A stretch of 64,000 nt of DNA from Bolinopsis microptera (lineage: Eukaryota > Ctenophora > Tentaculata > Lobata > Bolinopsidae). A program made the translations under genes and the position numbers. Within the stretch, counting starts at the first letter, position 1; every line of letters begins with the position of its first letter. Shown here piece after piece: positions 20,801-31,092 of this stretch. The notes under the pieces are model-generated. The model was not told where the DNA came from, did not search any database, and saw nothing but the letters and a program-made list of their open reading frames with translations. The stretch covers positions 6,990,983 through 7,054,982 of the forward strand of contig NC_087077.1 in the NCBI RefSeq assembly GCF_026151205.1. The letters are read 5' to 3'.

Positions 20801-22766
20801 TCACCAACCTTACATTTTCACGATTTTAAATCTGTGGACGGATTGTGCTTTCGATTCTAAATGGCCAGAGCTTGAACTAATTCACACAGTGATCATATAT
20901 TGTACCACTCCAAGGATATCTGGCACAGAACTAGAGATCTTTGGATTCGTGACTTGAATATGAGTGAGACAAAGCATGTTTAACCCACAGTCTGTTTGAG
21001 GTTTAAATTTAACACTCAATATAGCGGAGCAGGTGTGTTGTTAAAAGGTAGACTTCTGAGAGCACTATTATTCTACAGAACCACATCAACAGGCAGCTGG
21101 CTGCTGGCTCCTGGTAGTTGCATGGCTTCTTTCCAACTAAACTGGTATTATGTTTTTATTTTTCTGCACATATCTCTGCAGCAAATAATACAACTTCACT
21201 CGGAAGTGCCGTGCCGACGTTTCTGTTACCTAGATAAACCTTGAAGGGCTTCGATAAGTTAGCAGCCTTTTTACCTTTTTACCTTGCTCGCTGCTCAGAA
21301 TTTTGGTCCAATTTTATCATAGAGCCTAACGACATAATCGTACCTATCTCTTCTTGACTTTTACCTTATTGCATTGGGAGATTTCACGCTCATCGCGGTC
21401 CATGACCGACAAACAGTTCTTTTAAAAAATTCGCAATATCAGCTGCAGACGTCTATTTTAAGGCTTAAAGCGGGTATTGTCCGTCGGTATATAATGCAGA
21501 ACTCGCTATACTTGTAGGGGATGTTATCGGGCCCATATTATAGTGAGGGTTACAGTCGTGTATCTTCTTACAAATTTCTACCTTGACAACTTTAACTGGT
21601 GGAGATGTGATCGTAAAATCTTAGTGATGTACCCTTCGATGCGATTAGCAGCAAAGTGTAAATTGGATTGGATGATATTATGATTGTTACCTCCTGTAAT
21701 CTTATGTCTTGATATCACCTGCGCTATTACCCTCCCTTCCATCTAATTGCCAGATCTCTTATTTAATGTACATTTAATGTTGAATCAACAGACAACCTAA
21801 TGAGTGAGTGTTTTTTCCTAAAACGACTGAAGTGCGACCAAACGTTTGCGGAGTAAATAACCGTAATATTCGTCACACTCACCGTCATCACGGTGCTGCT
21901 CTGGGGTTGTGTATCATATATTGTGTGTTCCCTTGGTCATTTCATGTTTAATTCATGTTTTTTTTAAAATCAAGATTTGTGACGAAGAAAAAGTTGCATT
22001 TTGCGTTTTGTATCTAGCGAGATCTCGGTAACTGTGCGGTTATTCTCAATTATTGTGATAAATCTAGAAAACCTGCTTAATTCAACCCTACTTTTGGCCT
22101 GGTAATTGTTCTAATGTGATGTAGTATAATGTCTATCTAATTACGCAATTAGTGGAATCCTATTAATCTTATCCTTCCTCAGTCACTCTGAGTCTGGCAT
22201 GTTACATAGCATACATGAGCGGGGCACAACACAAGATACTCAGTTATATTTCGGATTTAGAGGAATTAGTCTTGTCTGCTGCATCTAATTACATATAATT
22301 ATTTAATTGGAATCCTAGGGGCTGTCAAGTGACTTCTTTGTGATCTCAGGGACTTTACTTCGTAGTAATCTGTCATTCTTAACAATCTGTGACGTTTTAG
22401 TTTTACTAGAATTCTTACATTCGAAATTGGAACCTTTGTAAAAAACGACTCCGAAATTATTTCAACTGATCGTGTTATGAACAAGACCGGTGCGGTTGTG
22501 GAGGGCACGACCAGCTTTCATCAGTTTTTGGGCTCTGGCCCAGGTATGCAAGCAATAATTCCATAAAATCCACATTTATAGCAATTTGTTAGGCATCCAG
22601 CACAAGATTCTAGAACGGCATTTTATGGTTTTGTCAATCTAATAATGAGAATAAAATTCGCTTTTTTGGCTGCCGTCGCTTGATTTAGTTGACCCACTCC
22701 AAATATTGTAAATGCATCGTATTGAATTAATAATATTCATCATAATTTTAACTATATATACATGTA

Positions 22767-22823
22767 TCATAAGATAATATCTTATGATATGTATATCATA
22801 AGATATTATCTTATGATATGTAT
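22767..22823. repeat. Tandem palindromes CATAAGATA/TATCTTATG
   Basis: ATCATAAGATAATATCTTATGA-like palindromes occur twice in about 57 bp, separated by TATGTAT. The segment could extrude as a cruciform. It is AT-rich, so chance origin cannot be excluded, but the double occurrence is notable. Confidence 0.6.
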
Positions 22824-23445
22824 TTAAATTATTCATCATTCTGTCCTCTACAAATGATGGTTGCCCCTCTCTTGCTCTCATGTCCTCAGTAAAATATGCA
22901 CAAAAAGTCCGAAAGGTATGAAGATCTGGAAAACTTAATCAATCGAGTATCCAGCATGATTCGCATTCCCCTTTTTACAGATTATATGGAAATGTCATTA
23001 TGGCTTCATCGACTGAATAACCATACGGTCGATACTGAGTCCAAGAGTACAACTCTACAGACAACTTGCAGGACTTAAAAGGAAAAGTTGAATATAATTG
23101 CAATCCATATCTTTACACAATCCACACAGTATTCAGCCGTTTTTATTCTCTAAACTTAAAGACTACAAAATAACGCTATATGAAACAGTAAGACCTCTCG
23201 GAGAGTTAGAATTAACCCAAATATCAGGGACACGAATGCCTACTCCAGGATTTAAGAAACTAAACTTTCAACACTGAAAACATTCAGAGTAAGACCTCTC
23301 TTTACCGTGCCTCTCTATACCTACCGGATATCTCGATATACCGGGCCTCTTCTTCTAGTGTGATTTCAGTGCTCACATCGCATTTAGTAATGTGATTAGT
23401 ACCTTAATATTATTATCGAGCTGTATTCCATCGCTGTACGACACA

Positions 23446-23496
23446 ATACGTGCATAATACAAATACGTGCATAATACAAATACGTGCATAATGAGA
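23446..23496 (+). repeat. 17-bp tandem repeat, three copies
   Basis: ATACGTGCATAATACAA is repeated at 23446, 23463 and 23480, the last copy diverging after CATAAT. Confidence 0.8.
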
Positions 23497-24627
23497 ATAC
23501 TAGGAATGTTAGGAATAGCTGGAATACTAGGAATTGTGATCATGTGAACCGCTCTACAATCTACACCAGTGTAGTTATATAAACTGTGCTATTTTCCTTC
23601 CCCCCGAGGAGCCCGGTATAGAGAGGTTTAACTGTATATTATATATATTATATTATATTCAAAACAACAGTACTGAGTATCAGTAACTCACTACTGAGTC
23701 ACTACTGAGTTAACGTGTTTGAGAAAGTGAGACAATAATTCACGCTGTACTTAGGGCTACCTTTTAAAGTTTAGCGCCTTTCTATGTCTTCACATGAATG
23801 TTTTCCATGATTCACCCTAGGGTTAGCCTTGTGTGCCCCGCTTAATCGTTCTGTACGGGTCGCTTCTTCAAACGGTCCCCGTCCCGTCGAATCTATGTGC
23901 ACTAATTTTGGATTTGGGCACATTTCTAAGTTTTTTGGCCAAGCCTTAATAATTAGTGCGGTAGACTTGACTAGTGACTACTCATTCTGAACTCCGGTTT
24001 GTGACAGTCTTTTAAGTTACTTCAACTTGTTGTGTAAGTCAGAGATTAACCATTTAGTTCACCGCTCGGTCTACGACCTGGTCTAATATTAGAATATTGA
24101 TAGACAGTTTTTGGGTTTTCCAAATAGTTTCTGATTATTCTGATTTGCGACAAATGATATTGCACTGTTAGGATAAACGACGTTTCAAAGTAACAACTTC
24201 TTATTCATGCTGACAAAATTGGTAAATATGTGAGAAAACTGTCTCATAAAATTTATTAATCAAAAATGGCTAAACGACAACAAATTGTTCAAATACTCGA
24301 CTAAAATTAGAATCAAAATCTATATATATACACCACTACTCGATCTGCTATTCAATAAACTTAAAACATCCACTAAGTCTAAACAGCAAGTACGTGATTG
24401 TGATCGTGTGATGGAATGACATGTACAGTGATAACAGATGATAAGATGTAAGTGATAACAGATGATAAGGTAAAAGATACAATACATGTGAGATGGTGTA
24501 TACACAATGTGAGTGAAATTATAGTGAGTGGTTACTGATTGTGAGCGAGATGTGAAAAAACATTAAAAATTACTACTGCTAGAAAACTGAAACTGTATGC
24601 AATAAAAAGGGAATGAAACTAAAATAT

Positions 24628-26091
24628 CTAAAATTCTTCAGTACTAGCTATGATAAAACGTTTAATAGTATCCAGTTCTTCTCTCTTGTTAATTGTAGGG
24701 TTCAGATTAATAATAAACATCGCTTCGAAAATCTTTCTTCTGACAGTATTGGGCTCAATTCTTAAAATATCTACTTCTAAACTGGGATTTAACCCCTTAT
24801 GACAGCTCGAATAATGTATGGCAAAAGCTTGACTAACATTAGAAGGGGTAGCAGGGTAGGTAGCGTAACGTAAGTGTTCTCCTACACGAGCATGTACTTT
24901 CCTACTGGTTTCTCCAACGTACAGCTGGTCACATAATTTACACTTAATCTTATATACAACATTCTTCACTTCACAATCTTTATTACAAACTATCAAAGGA
25001 CAAATTTTACATGAATTAATACTGCACACACGTTTATCATACGGTCTGTTACTACATAAAATATTTCTCAATTTCGAAGTAGGTTTAAAGTTTACTTTAA
25101 TAGGTAAATTGTTCTGCTTTACATAATTTCTAATCTTATTGCTAGTACTGTCCGAAATAAAATCTAAATTAAGAACTGTCCTGGAATCATCCTCAACACT
25201 CTGACGCCTGTTAGAATTACTACTGTTACAATAACGTCTTGGGTTCTGGTACCCGTTTTTCTGTAATAGATCATCAAGGAGTCTGAGAGAGTGCTCCTTT
25301 TCCGCTGGGCCAGATGAGATACGGCAAGCCTCGCTATATAGGTTCTTCACTGTATTAATCTTAACAGACTCAGGATGACAAGAGTTGTTGTGCAGGGTAA
25401 TATCCTTTTGTTGCGGCTTGCGGTACAATCTGCTGGTTAATTTACCGTTTGGCTCGATCCGGACCTCAGTGTTCAGGAAGGGGATAAAATCGTCCTGTTG
25501 TTCTGGAAAGTCGACCTCCCACTTCAACTTTTTGTCCGGATCTTGGTCTGCAATCTGTTGAACCAGAGCAAGGGCTTCTTCTTTCGTCTCTGCAGTACTG
25601 GCAGCATCATCTATGTAGCGTTTGTAGAAGTTCGATAAGTATACCGATAGGTAGTGTCGATCGGTGTAGATAGAGTTCTTCTCGAACTTGTACACTCTAA
25701 TGATGGCACAGAAGGGCCCTGGCCTCAAACCCATGAACAGACCATCCTGCTGTAGCCAGAGAGTCCTGTTAAAAACAAAGAAAGAGTTGGTAAGGATGTG
25801 TAGTAGGATCTCATGAATGTCTGTCAGGCTGAGTCCCATCAGGTCCAAACTGTCTCGGTGCTCTGTAGCTAGCTCAATGACATCGTCTATACAGCCCTGT
25901 ACGTTTATGTTAGTGTATAAAGCTGAAATATCCGCGGCAAAGAACTTTCTCCTGGCAAGCTGTTCCTGAGAGATCTGGCGGAGCATCTCTATGTGCTGGA
26001 TTAAATTACTCAGGTGACTAGGCACCTCATTAAGGAGAGGTTTAAGAATGGTCGTCACTAGCCAACTGAGTCTCTCTGTAGGTGAGTCCAC
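24628..26091 (-). CDS. Penelope-like retroelement RT plus GIY-YIG endonuclease, 5'-truncated
   Basis: A 487-residue frame without stops; the first codon used is GTG, and coding similarity (LISCVDSPTERL) continues a few codons upstream to a stop near 26115. RT motifs: A at FFAADISALYTNI (catalytic D54), B at GLFMGLRPGPFCA (117-129), C at YIDD (159-162). A cysteine cluster (C356, C361, C364, C369, C373) precedes the GIY-YIG domain, with VVYKIKC (378-384), YVGETSRK (391-398), H406 and a later FEAMFIINLNP containing the expected E and N. The protein would copy element RNA and nick target DNA. The N-terminal domain and first RT motifs are missing relative to full-length relatives. The frame is otherwise intact, so the insertion is young or conserved. 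Neighbouring DNA has no related gene. Confidence 0.9.
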   Translation of the reverse strand: MDSPTERLSWLVTTILKPLLNEVPSHLSNLIQHIEMLRQISQEQLARRKFFAADISALYTNINVQGCIDDVIELATEHRDSLDLMGLSLTDIHEILLHILTNSFFVFNRTLWLQQDGLFMGLRPGPFCAIIRVYKFEKNSIYTDRHYLSVYLSNFYKRYIDDAASTAETKEEALALVQQIADQDPDKKLKWEVDFPEQQDDFIPFLNTEVRIEPNGKLTSRLYRKPQQKDITLHNNSCHPESVKINTVKNLYSEACRISSGPAEKEHSLRLLDDLLQKNGYQNPRRYCNSSNSNRRQSVEDDSRTVLNLDFISDSTSNKIRNYVKQNNLPIKVNFKPTSKLRNILCSNRPYDKRVCSINSCKICPLIVCNKDCEVKNVVYKIKCKLCDQLYVGETSRKVHARVGEHLRYATYPATPSNVSQAFAIHYSSCHKGLNPSLEVDILRIEPNTVRRKIFEAMFIINLNPTINKREELDTIKRFIIASTEEF

Positions 26092-26119
26092 GCAGCTGAT
26101 TAGAATATTGATTTATTTA

Positions 26120-29060
26120 CTATTGACCGTCAAGTCTGAAGGAAATAGTAATTAAGCTTGCTCCATTTTTAACCTTTTGTTACCTTGGCTGTAATTCCTT
26201 TCATTAATTCTTCACTCCTTCCATCGTTAACCGATAGCTCTTGTAACTGACAACAATGTAGGCCAAATTAAAACTGATAAAATCAATCTCTCCCTTTCTC
26301 TCTCTTTTTCTTACAACAAATCAAGTCCGGCGGCCACGAGTTGTTGGCTGAGCTCTTGTTAAATGTTATTTGGCATATTTACACCGTAACTGACACGTTT
26401 TGTAACATCTCTTTTGACCGATCGGTAGCAAATTTTTAAACCTTCTTCCGTCTCTTTAAAGGATGGGATATTTCATTTACTAATTAATTAGCGGATTGAA
26501 AATTCACATTCTGTTATTATTTTCTCCCTGACATCCCGACAACATGCAGATCATTATGTGTATTATCATTACCCCTCTTTTTCCTCACTTTACTCCTCCA
26601 CTTTACTCCTCTCTTGCTTCTCACTACTACCCATTTGCCATCCTCCTGTCAATCTGTTCCCTTAAACAAGGATAATCACCAGAACATGTGACATGACTGA
26701 TCACCCATTTGCCTGTCTGGCTGCTCTCTACGTCACCCATTCTTGAGATCTGCTGCACTGTGTGGCATGCTGAACTGAGTTCTACTGCCGTTGTAACTTC
26801 TTGGTTGTTTTATTGTTTAATATATGATTGTGGTGGAGGTTGTACTTTGCTAGGAAATAACTAATCTAATAATTTGTGGCTCATATTTCCAATCAAAGTC
26901 TTAAATTAAGTTAATTTCTGGATTTAAATGAGCTTGCTAGAGTTATTATAGAGGATCAGAGAAAACGTTCTTTAGAATAAGATTATTTAATCATACATCA
27001 TGTATTTTTATAATTGCTGCTCTTTACACTAATTAAAATGAACGGATCTCTTTGTTCTGCTACACTCTAATAAATTAAGTCATTTGCCAATGTAATTATA
27101 TATTCTGAAATGCGATTCCTTTAATTAACAAGATCCTTTCCTTTTATCTGTGACTCAGAGGGGATAATATCATTACAGGTCAATATCATTACTATTTGGG
27201 GTCATACCTACTTTTGTTAGAGCTTGGTGGCTGGATTGATAAGCTAGGTTTTTATTATCCAATCTTTTGCTGTTTTCAATTATCTTAAGCTAGCGTGATG
27301 TAAATATCTAATCAAAAATTGTGACCAACCGTTGGAGAATAATATTTACTATTTTAGATTTAAATAATATTCCATATTTTTCGAAACCCCTCACCATCTT
27401 ACTATACAATTTCTCTTTCCGGTACAAGCTGCAGAGTTCCCCGAGTTGACCTCTATAATCTATTTGCCTATGACAATATCGCACTTAACTCGCACTTAGC
27501 AAGAAATTTGACTATGAAAAGTATGTGGCAGCTTTCGGCAATTTGGCTATCGAAAAGGTTGTTATAACACCAAGAATTCTTGGTCAAAGTGCTGATAGGC
27601 ATTTCCACGGGTCGAAGTTTACAATTTGGGAATATAATGCCGAGTCAGAGAGTCCTAGTGTGTCGGACAGTGCGACGGTTCCCACCTAGAGCACACTTCC
27701 CTCCCTCATTACTCACACTTTCATCGGGGTGGCTCCACGCTGCAACTCGTGCTGCAGGTAGGATCTATGCAACTTCTCCTTCCATGCAACTTTTAGCTAC
27801 GCGCAGTGACGTTTGTCACACCAGGAAATTCGTACAACAACCTAACCTTCTGGGTGATGTTGACAGATGGATCTGACTTGGTCGTGTCACAGTTGTTATA
27901 ACAGTGTAAAACTACTGGTTCCTCTGCCTCCACCCCGGCTCTCTGGCTTTATGGTTACCCTCACCAGTCACCACCACCTGGGTAGCTGTTTCAGGGTTAC
28001 TACCTGTGTGGTTTCAACATGACGTTCTGTTCACAGTCTCGTGAGATTTTAGTGTGTGAGTCTCTAATGTTTCTAAAAGAGGTAACGGGGGCGACCAGTT
28101 TAAAATGTAACTAGATTATCATGCCCCGTTGTAACTTCTAGACTAGCATTTGTCAAACTACTCATTTATTCAATTCCTTTCGAGCTTTTGGAGGGTGTAT
28201 GAGCGGCGACATGCCCTGTTCGCCTTACTCCTTTACTCTCTAGAGTTTTCTTTACTGAAGATGAGTACCTAATTGTGCGAAATTGTTCAAAATTCCTCTC
28301 GCGTCTACATAAAGACATAAATTTTTTGAAATCAAAGAGCAGTTTGTGCATTTTAAGGTTTTCTTCTTCCTTTGCTTCATACTGTTTAATATTTCCTGTT
28401 CTTGTTATTTTCTTTTCAACACATAATCTCCCGGGTATTCCACAGAACAAAACTTAAGCTGATGTAATATTATATTTCTATTATATAAAGTCGCTGTTCG
28501 TGGGTGATCTAAAAGACGCTATGATATAAAAGTAAGTTTTCTCCACTTCCTTTAGTTCACACTTTTACTTGCCCAGTTTTCTTTCTTTTCGACAAATTGA
28601 AAGTTTCCTGATATTACCCGGAAAACTTAAGTTTACTAACACTATTTTTTACGTTATAGAAGTATAACACTTTAGAAGGCACTACGATATTCATATTTTA
28701 TAACCCTACTAGGAAGGCGTGAGCCATTTAAATACTGAAACACTTTCCGGTTATTTAAATGTCAAACTTAAGTAACCGTCCAATCGTGGCCATTCTTACG
28801 CTGTTTAACAAAATCCGTCTAAAATATGATACCATTTGAAATATCAAAATAGTCTACATTTTATTCAGTTTTAATACTTGCATTTTCAACACTACTTGAG
28901 CTATGCAATCTGGGCGACAAGCTTGAAAAGTTAAAATTGACTGAAGGGCGTTCCCCCTCAGTATAGCAACACCTCGCTATATTTATTCAGGGTACTTTAA
29001 AATCATTTTATTTATTATAGAATGCATTTTGAATAAAATAAATTTTTCGAGAAAAAGTTG
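26120..29060. other. No gene seen
   Basis: AT-rich sequence with no repeat family identified. An open frame at 27580-27876 (98 codons, plus strand, rich in R, S and L) has no domain that I recognise. Pyrimidine-rich runs occur at about 26280-26310 and 26570-26620. Confidence 0.3.
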
Positions 29061-29061
29061 C

Positions 29062-29888
29062 GTTTAAATCGGGGGGGGGGGGGGGGGGGGGGGGGGGGGA
29101 GGGGGGGTGCAGGTACTTTTTTGATGGAACATATATGCTGACTTTTCGAAATTTCTGAAAATAACCACCCACCCACCTCCTTCACGAATGGAATAACAAA
29201 AAAGTACCACGGTACTTTTCGAAATTTTCCCGAATGACCCCCCACCCCCTCCTTTATTTTTCAAAAAATTCCTGTTCATCAGCAAAAGTCCACGGCTTAT
29301 CATGCTCCTTCTACAAACTGCGTTATGTTGTGCTTAGTGTGCCCACAATACCACTGGAAGTACAACATGGCGCAGCACTTTTCCACCAATCATGGTGACC
29401 ACGAGCTCCCAGAGGACTATGCCCTGGAAAAGGCAGAGGAGGAGTGGGTAAAAAAAACTAAAATTTTAGATTTTATATGTATTTTGTTATGTTGACTATT
29501 TACTATTATGAATTATTTTAGATTTTGTATATTGACACGAATTTTTCAATTTATTCTTCAGCAGGATTCTATGTTGATTTTTTGAAATTATGCATCTATA
29601 TTAGAGGACAAAAAAAGTTGAAGCAAATTATCTCATAGGTAAATCCTGTGTATCATTTATTTTTGATAATTCACCATAGCATAAGTTGGTTGCAAATTCT
29701 AACATTTTGGTAATGAAAAAGTACCATGTACTTTTATAATCATGTTTTGGGGTACCCCTTCTTTTTTTTGGGACAAAAAAAGTACCATTATATACTTTTC
29801 GAAAATTTCAAAAAACACCCACCCACCCCTCGGGTACTTTTAGGGTTATGTTCCATCAAAAAAGTACCTGCTCCCCCCACGTTTAAAT
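29062..29888. mobile_element. 811-bp element with G-tract ends and 8-9-bp TSD
   Basis: (C)GTTTAAAT at 29061-29069 and 29880-29888 flanks the element. The left end is C, 29 G, A, 7 G, then TGCAGGTACTTTTTTGATGG. The reverse complement of the right end is GTGGGGGGAG followed by CAGGTACTTTTTTGATGGAA. The TIR beyond the G tract is 24 bp or more and perfect. Internally, GGTACTTTT and AAAAGTACC motifs recur in both orientations. A short zinc-finger-like coding segment (29271-29495) is carried inside. The unequal terminal bases and very different G-tract lengths suggest slippage after insertion. Confidence 0.82.
29271..29495 (+). CDS. Zinc-finger-like coding fragment inside the G-ended element
   Basis: A plus-strand frame open through this interval reads CLVCPQYHWKYNMAQHFSTN followed by HGDHELPEDYALEKAEEEW. 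The spacing CX2CX10HX4H (C at 29331 and 29340; H residues near 29373 and 29388) is that of C2H2/BED-type fingers. A possible splice donor (TGG/GTAAAA) lies right after EEEW, at about 29447. BED or C2H2 fingers are common at the N-terminus of DNA transposases, so this may be a remnant of the autonomous parent. It could also be a captured host exon. No transposase core follows. Confidence 0.45.
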   Translation, partial: PVHQQKSTAYHAPSTNCVMLCLVCPQYHWKYNMAQHFSTNHGDHELPEDYALEKAEEEWVKKTKILDFICILLC

Positions 29889-30299
29889 TAGAAAGATCCT
29901 ATATATTTTGTAAAAGAACCCCCAACTTCAACTTGAACATGGTCCTGCAACTACCATCCACCGCGGATTTATCTAAGGATAGATTTGTGCTGTAATCTGA
30001 CCATAAAACTAAAATTTAAATCGCTGCATATTCATAAGATCTGTTCACTGTTCAGTTCCTAACACCCCATACTGATTCGCTCTCATCTCAGATAATTTCG
30101 CCCCTCCCAGACCGCAATGCTCAACCTGCTTCCGGCCATTATCGGCTATCAGTTCTAAACTCCCAGACCTTGTGTGCACAGAGAGATTATTGTTGCTCTC
30201 AAGCCGTAGCAGCAGTTGAGAGTATACGTGTATATTATATTATAAGCTCTCTCCAGATGCTTTATTATTATCTAATTGCTGTCCGTATTTCCTTATGCA
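29889..30299. other. No gene seen
   Basis: Unique-looking sequence between the G-ended element and the CACGTG array. Nothing recognisable. Confidence 0.3.
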
Positions 30300-30560
30300 C
30301 TCCCACCAATCACAGAGCATTAATACGCCCACGTGCATTCCTTCCACCAACCACAGAGCATTAACACGCCCACGTGCACTTCCCACACCAATCACAGAGC
30401 ATTAACACGCCCACGTGCACTCCTCCCACCAATCACAGAGCATTAACACGCCCACGTGCACTTCCCACATCAATCACAGAGCATTAACACGCCCACGTGC
30501 ACTCCTTCCACCAATCACAGAGCATTAATACGCCCACGTGCACTTCTTTCACCAATCAGT
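30300..30560 (+). repeat. 41-bp tandem array, each unit with an E-box and a CCAAT-like motif
   Basis: CACGTG occurs at 30330, 30371, 30412, 30453, 30494 and 30535, spaced exactly 41 bp. Each unit reads roughly CCAATCACAGAGCATTAACA followed by CGCCCACGTGCA. CACGTG is the palindromic core bound by Myc/USF/MITF-type bHLH factors and CCAAT by NF-Y. Just downstream are CCAATCAG and, inverted, ATTGG (about 30592). Whether the array is regulatory is inference; it may be a plain minisatellite whose unit contains these motifs. Confidence 0.85.
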
Positions 30561-30904
30561 GAGGAGGGTCCGATCACATGAGGATCATGATTGGTCCTGT
30601 GTGTTGAAGTGGTGTTTGCATCCTCGCTTTCCCAGCTTTCTCGCCTAGTGAGTCTGCTGCTAGCCACGCCAGATCCAGAAAAAGAGCGGTGTCTATTATT
30701 GCTGTGACCAATGGAGGATGGATGTGGGATGTGTGGCTAATCGTCAGGTGGGAAGAGTAGTTACACGTTGTTATTCATCCTCCTCCTCGTCCAGCCTCCT
30801 CTAATTTATAATCACATTCAGTGTGTGACTTTGTGTGCTTGTGTGCCTGGTTTGATCCTTCTGTTTTTAGAGATTGATTTGATTAGTGTGTAACGGCGAC
30901 TTGC

Positions 30905-31092
30905 GCTGCTTTGTTGAGCACCACTTTGTTGAGCACCACTTTGTTGAGCACCACTTTGTTGAGCGCCACTTTGTTGAGTGCCACTTTGTTGAGCACCACT
31001 TTGTTGAGCGCCACTTTGTTGAGCGCCACTTTGTTGAGCGCCACTTTGTTGAGCACCACTTTGTTGAGTGCCACTTTGTTCAGCTCCACTGT
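30905..31092 (+). repeat. 15-bp minisatellite, about 12 copies
   Basis: Units of TTGAGC(A/G)CCACTTTG, with TTGAGTGCC and terminal TTCAGCTCC variants. Because 15 is a multiple of 3, the array is open in several frames as pentapeptide repeats (FVEHH on plus, LNKVA/LNKVV on minus). No real gene context supports translation. Confidence 0.92.

Larger units (their letters stand above)
17831..24627. other. Long stretch without recognisable genes
   Basis: Unique-looking AT-rich DNA. The longest open frames (for example 20075-20446, 123 codons) have no domain signature and are rich in F, I, L, Y and S as expected from AT-rich noise. Local features are a palindromic cluster (22767-22823), a 17-bp triplicate (23446-23496), a two-copy 50-bp repeat carrying CAATATCCGGTATAA around 19225-19310, and GATAACAGATGATAAG repeated at about 24429 and 24453. 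Intron or intergenic status cannot be decided. Confidence 0.35.

Noticed and set aside
24300-26120. Hammerhead ribozymes often linked to Penelope-like elements
   Set aside because: I looked for CTGATGA followed by a GAAA core on both strands near all three Penelope copies and found no complete core.
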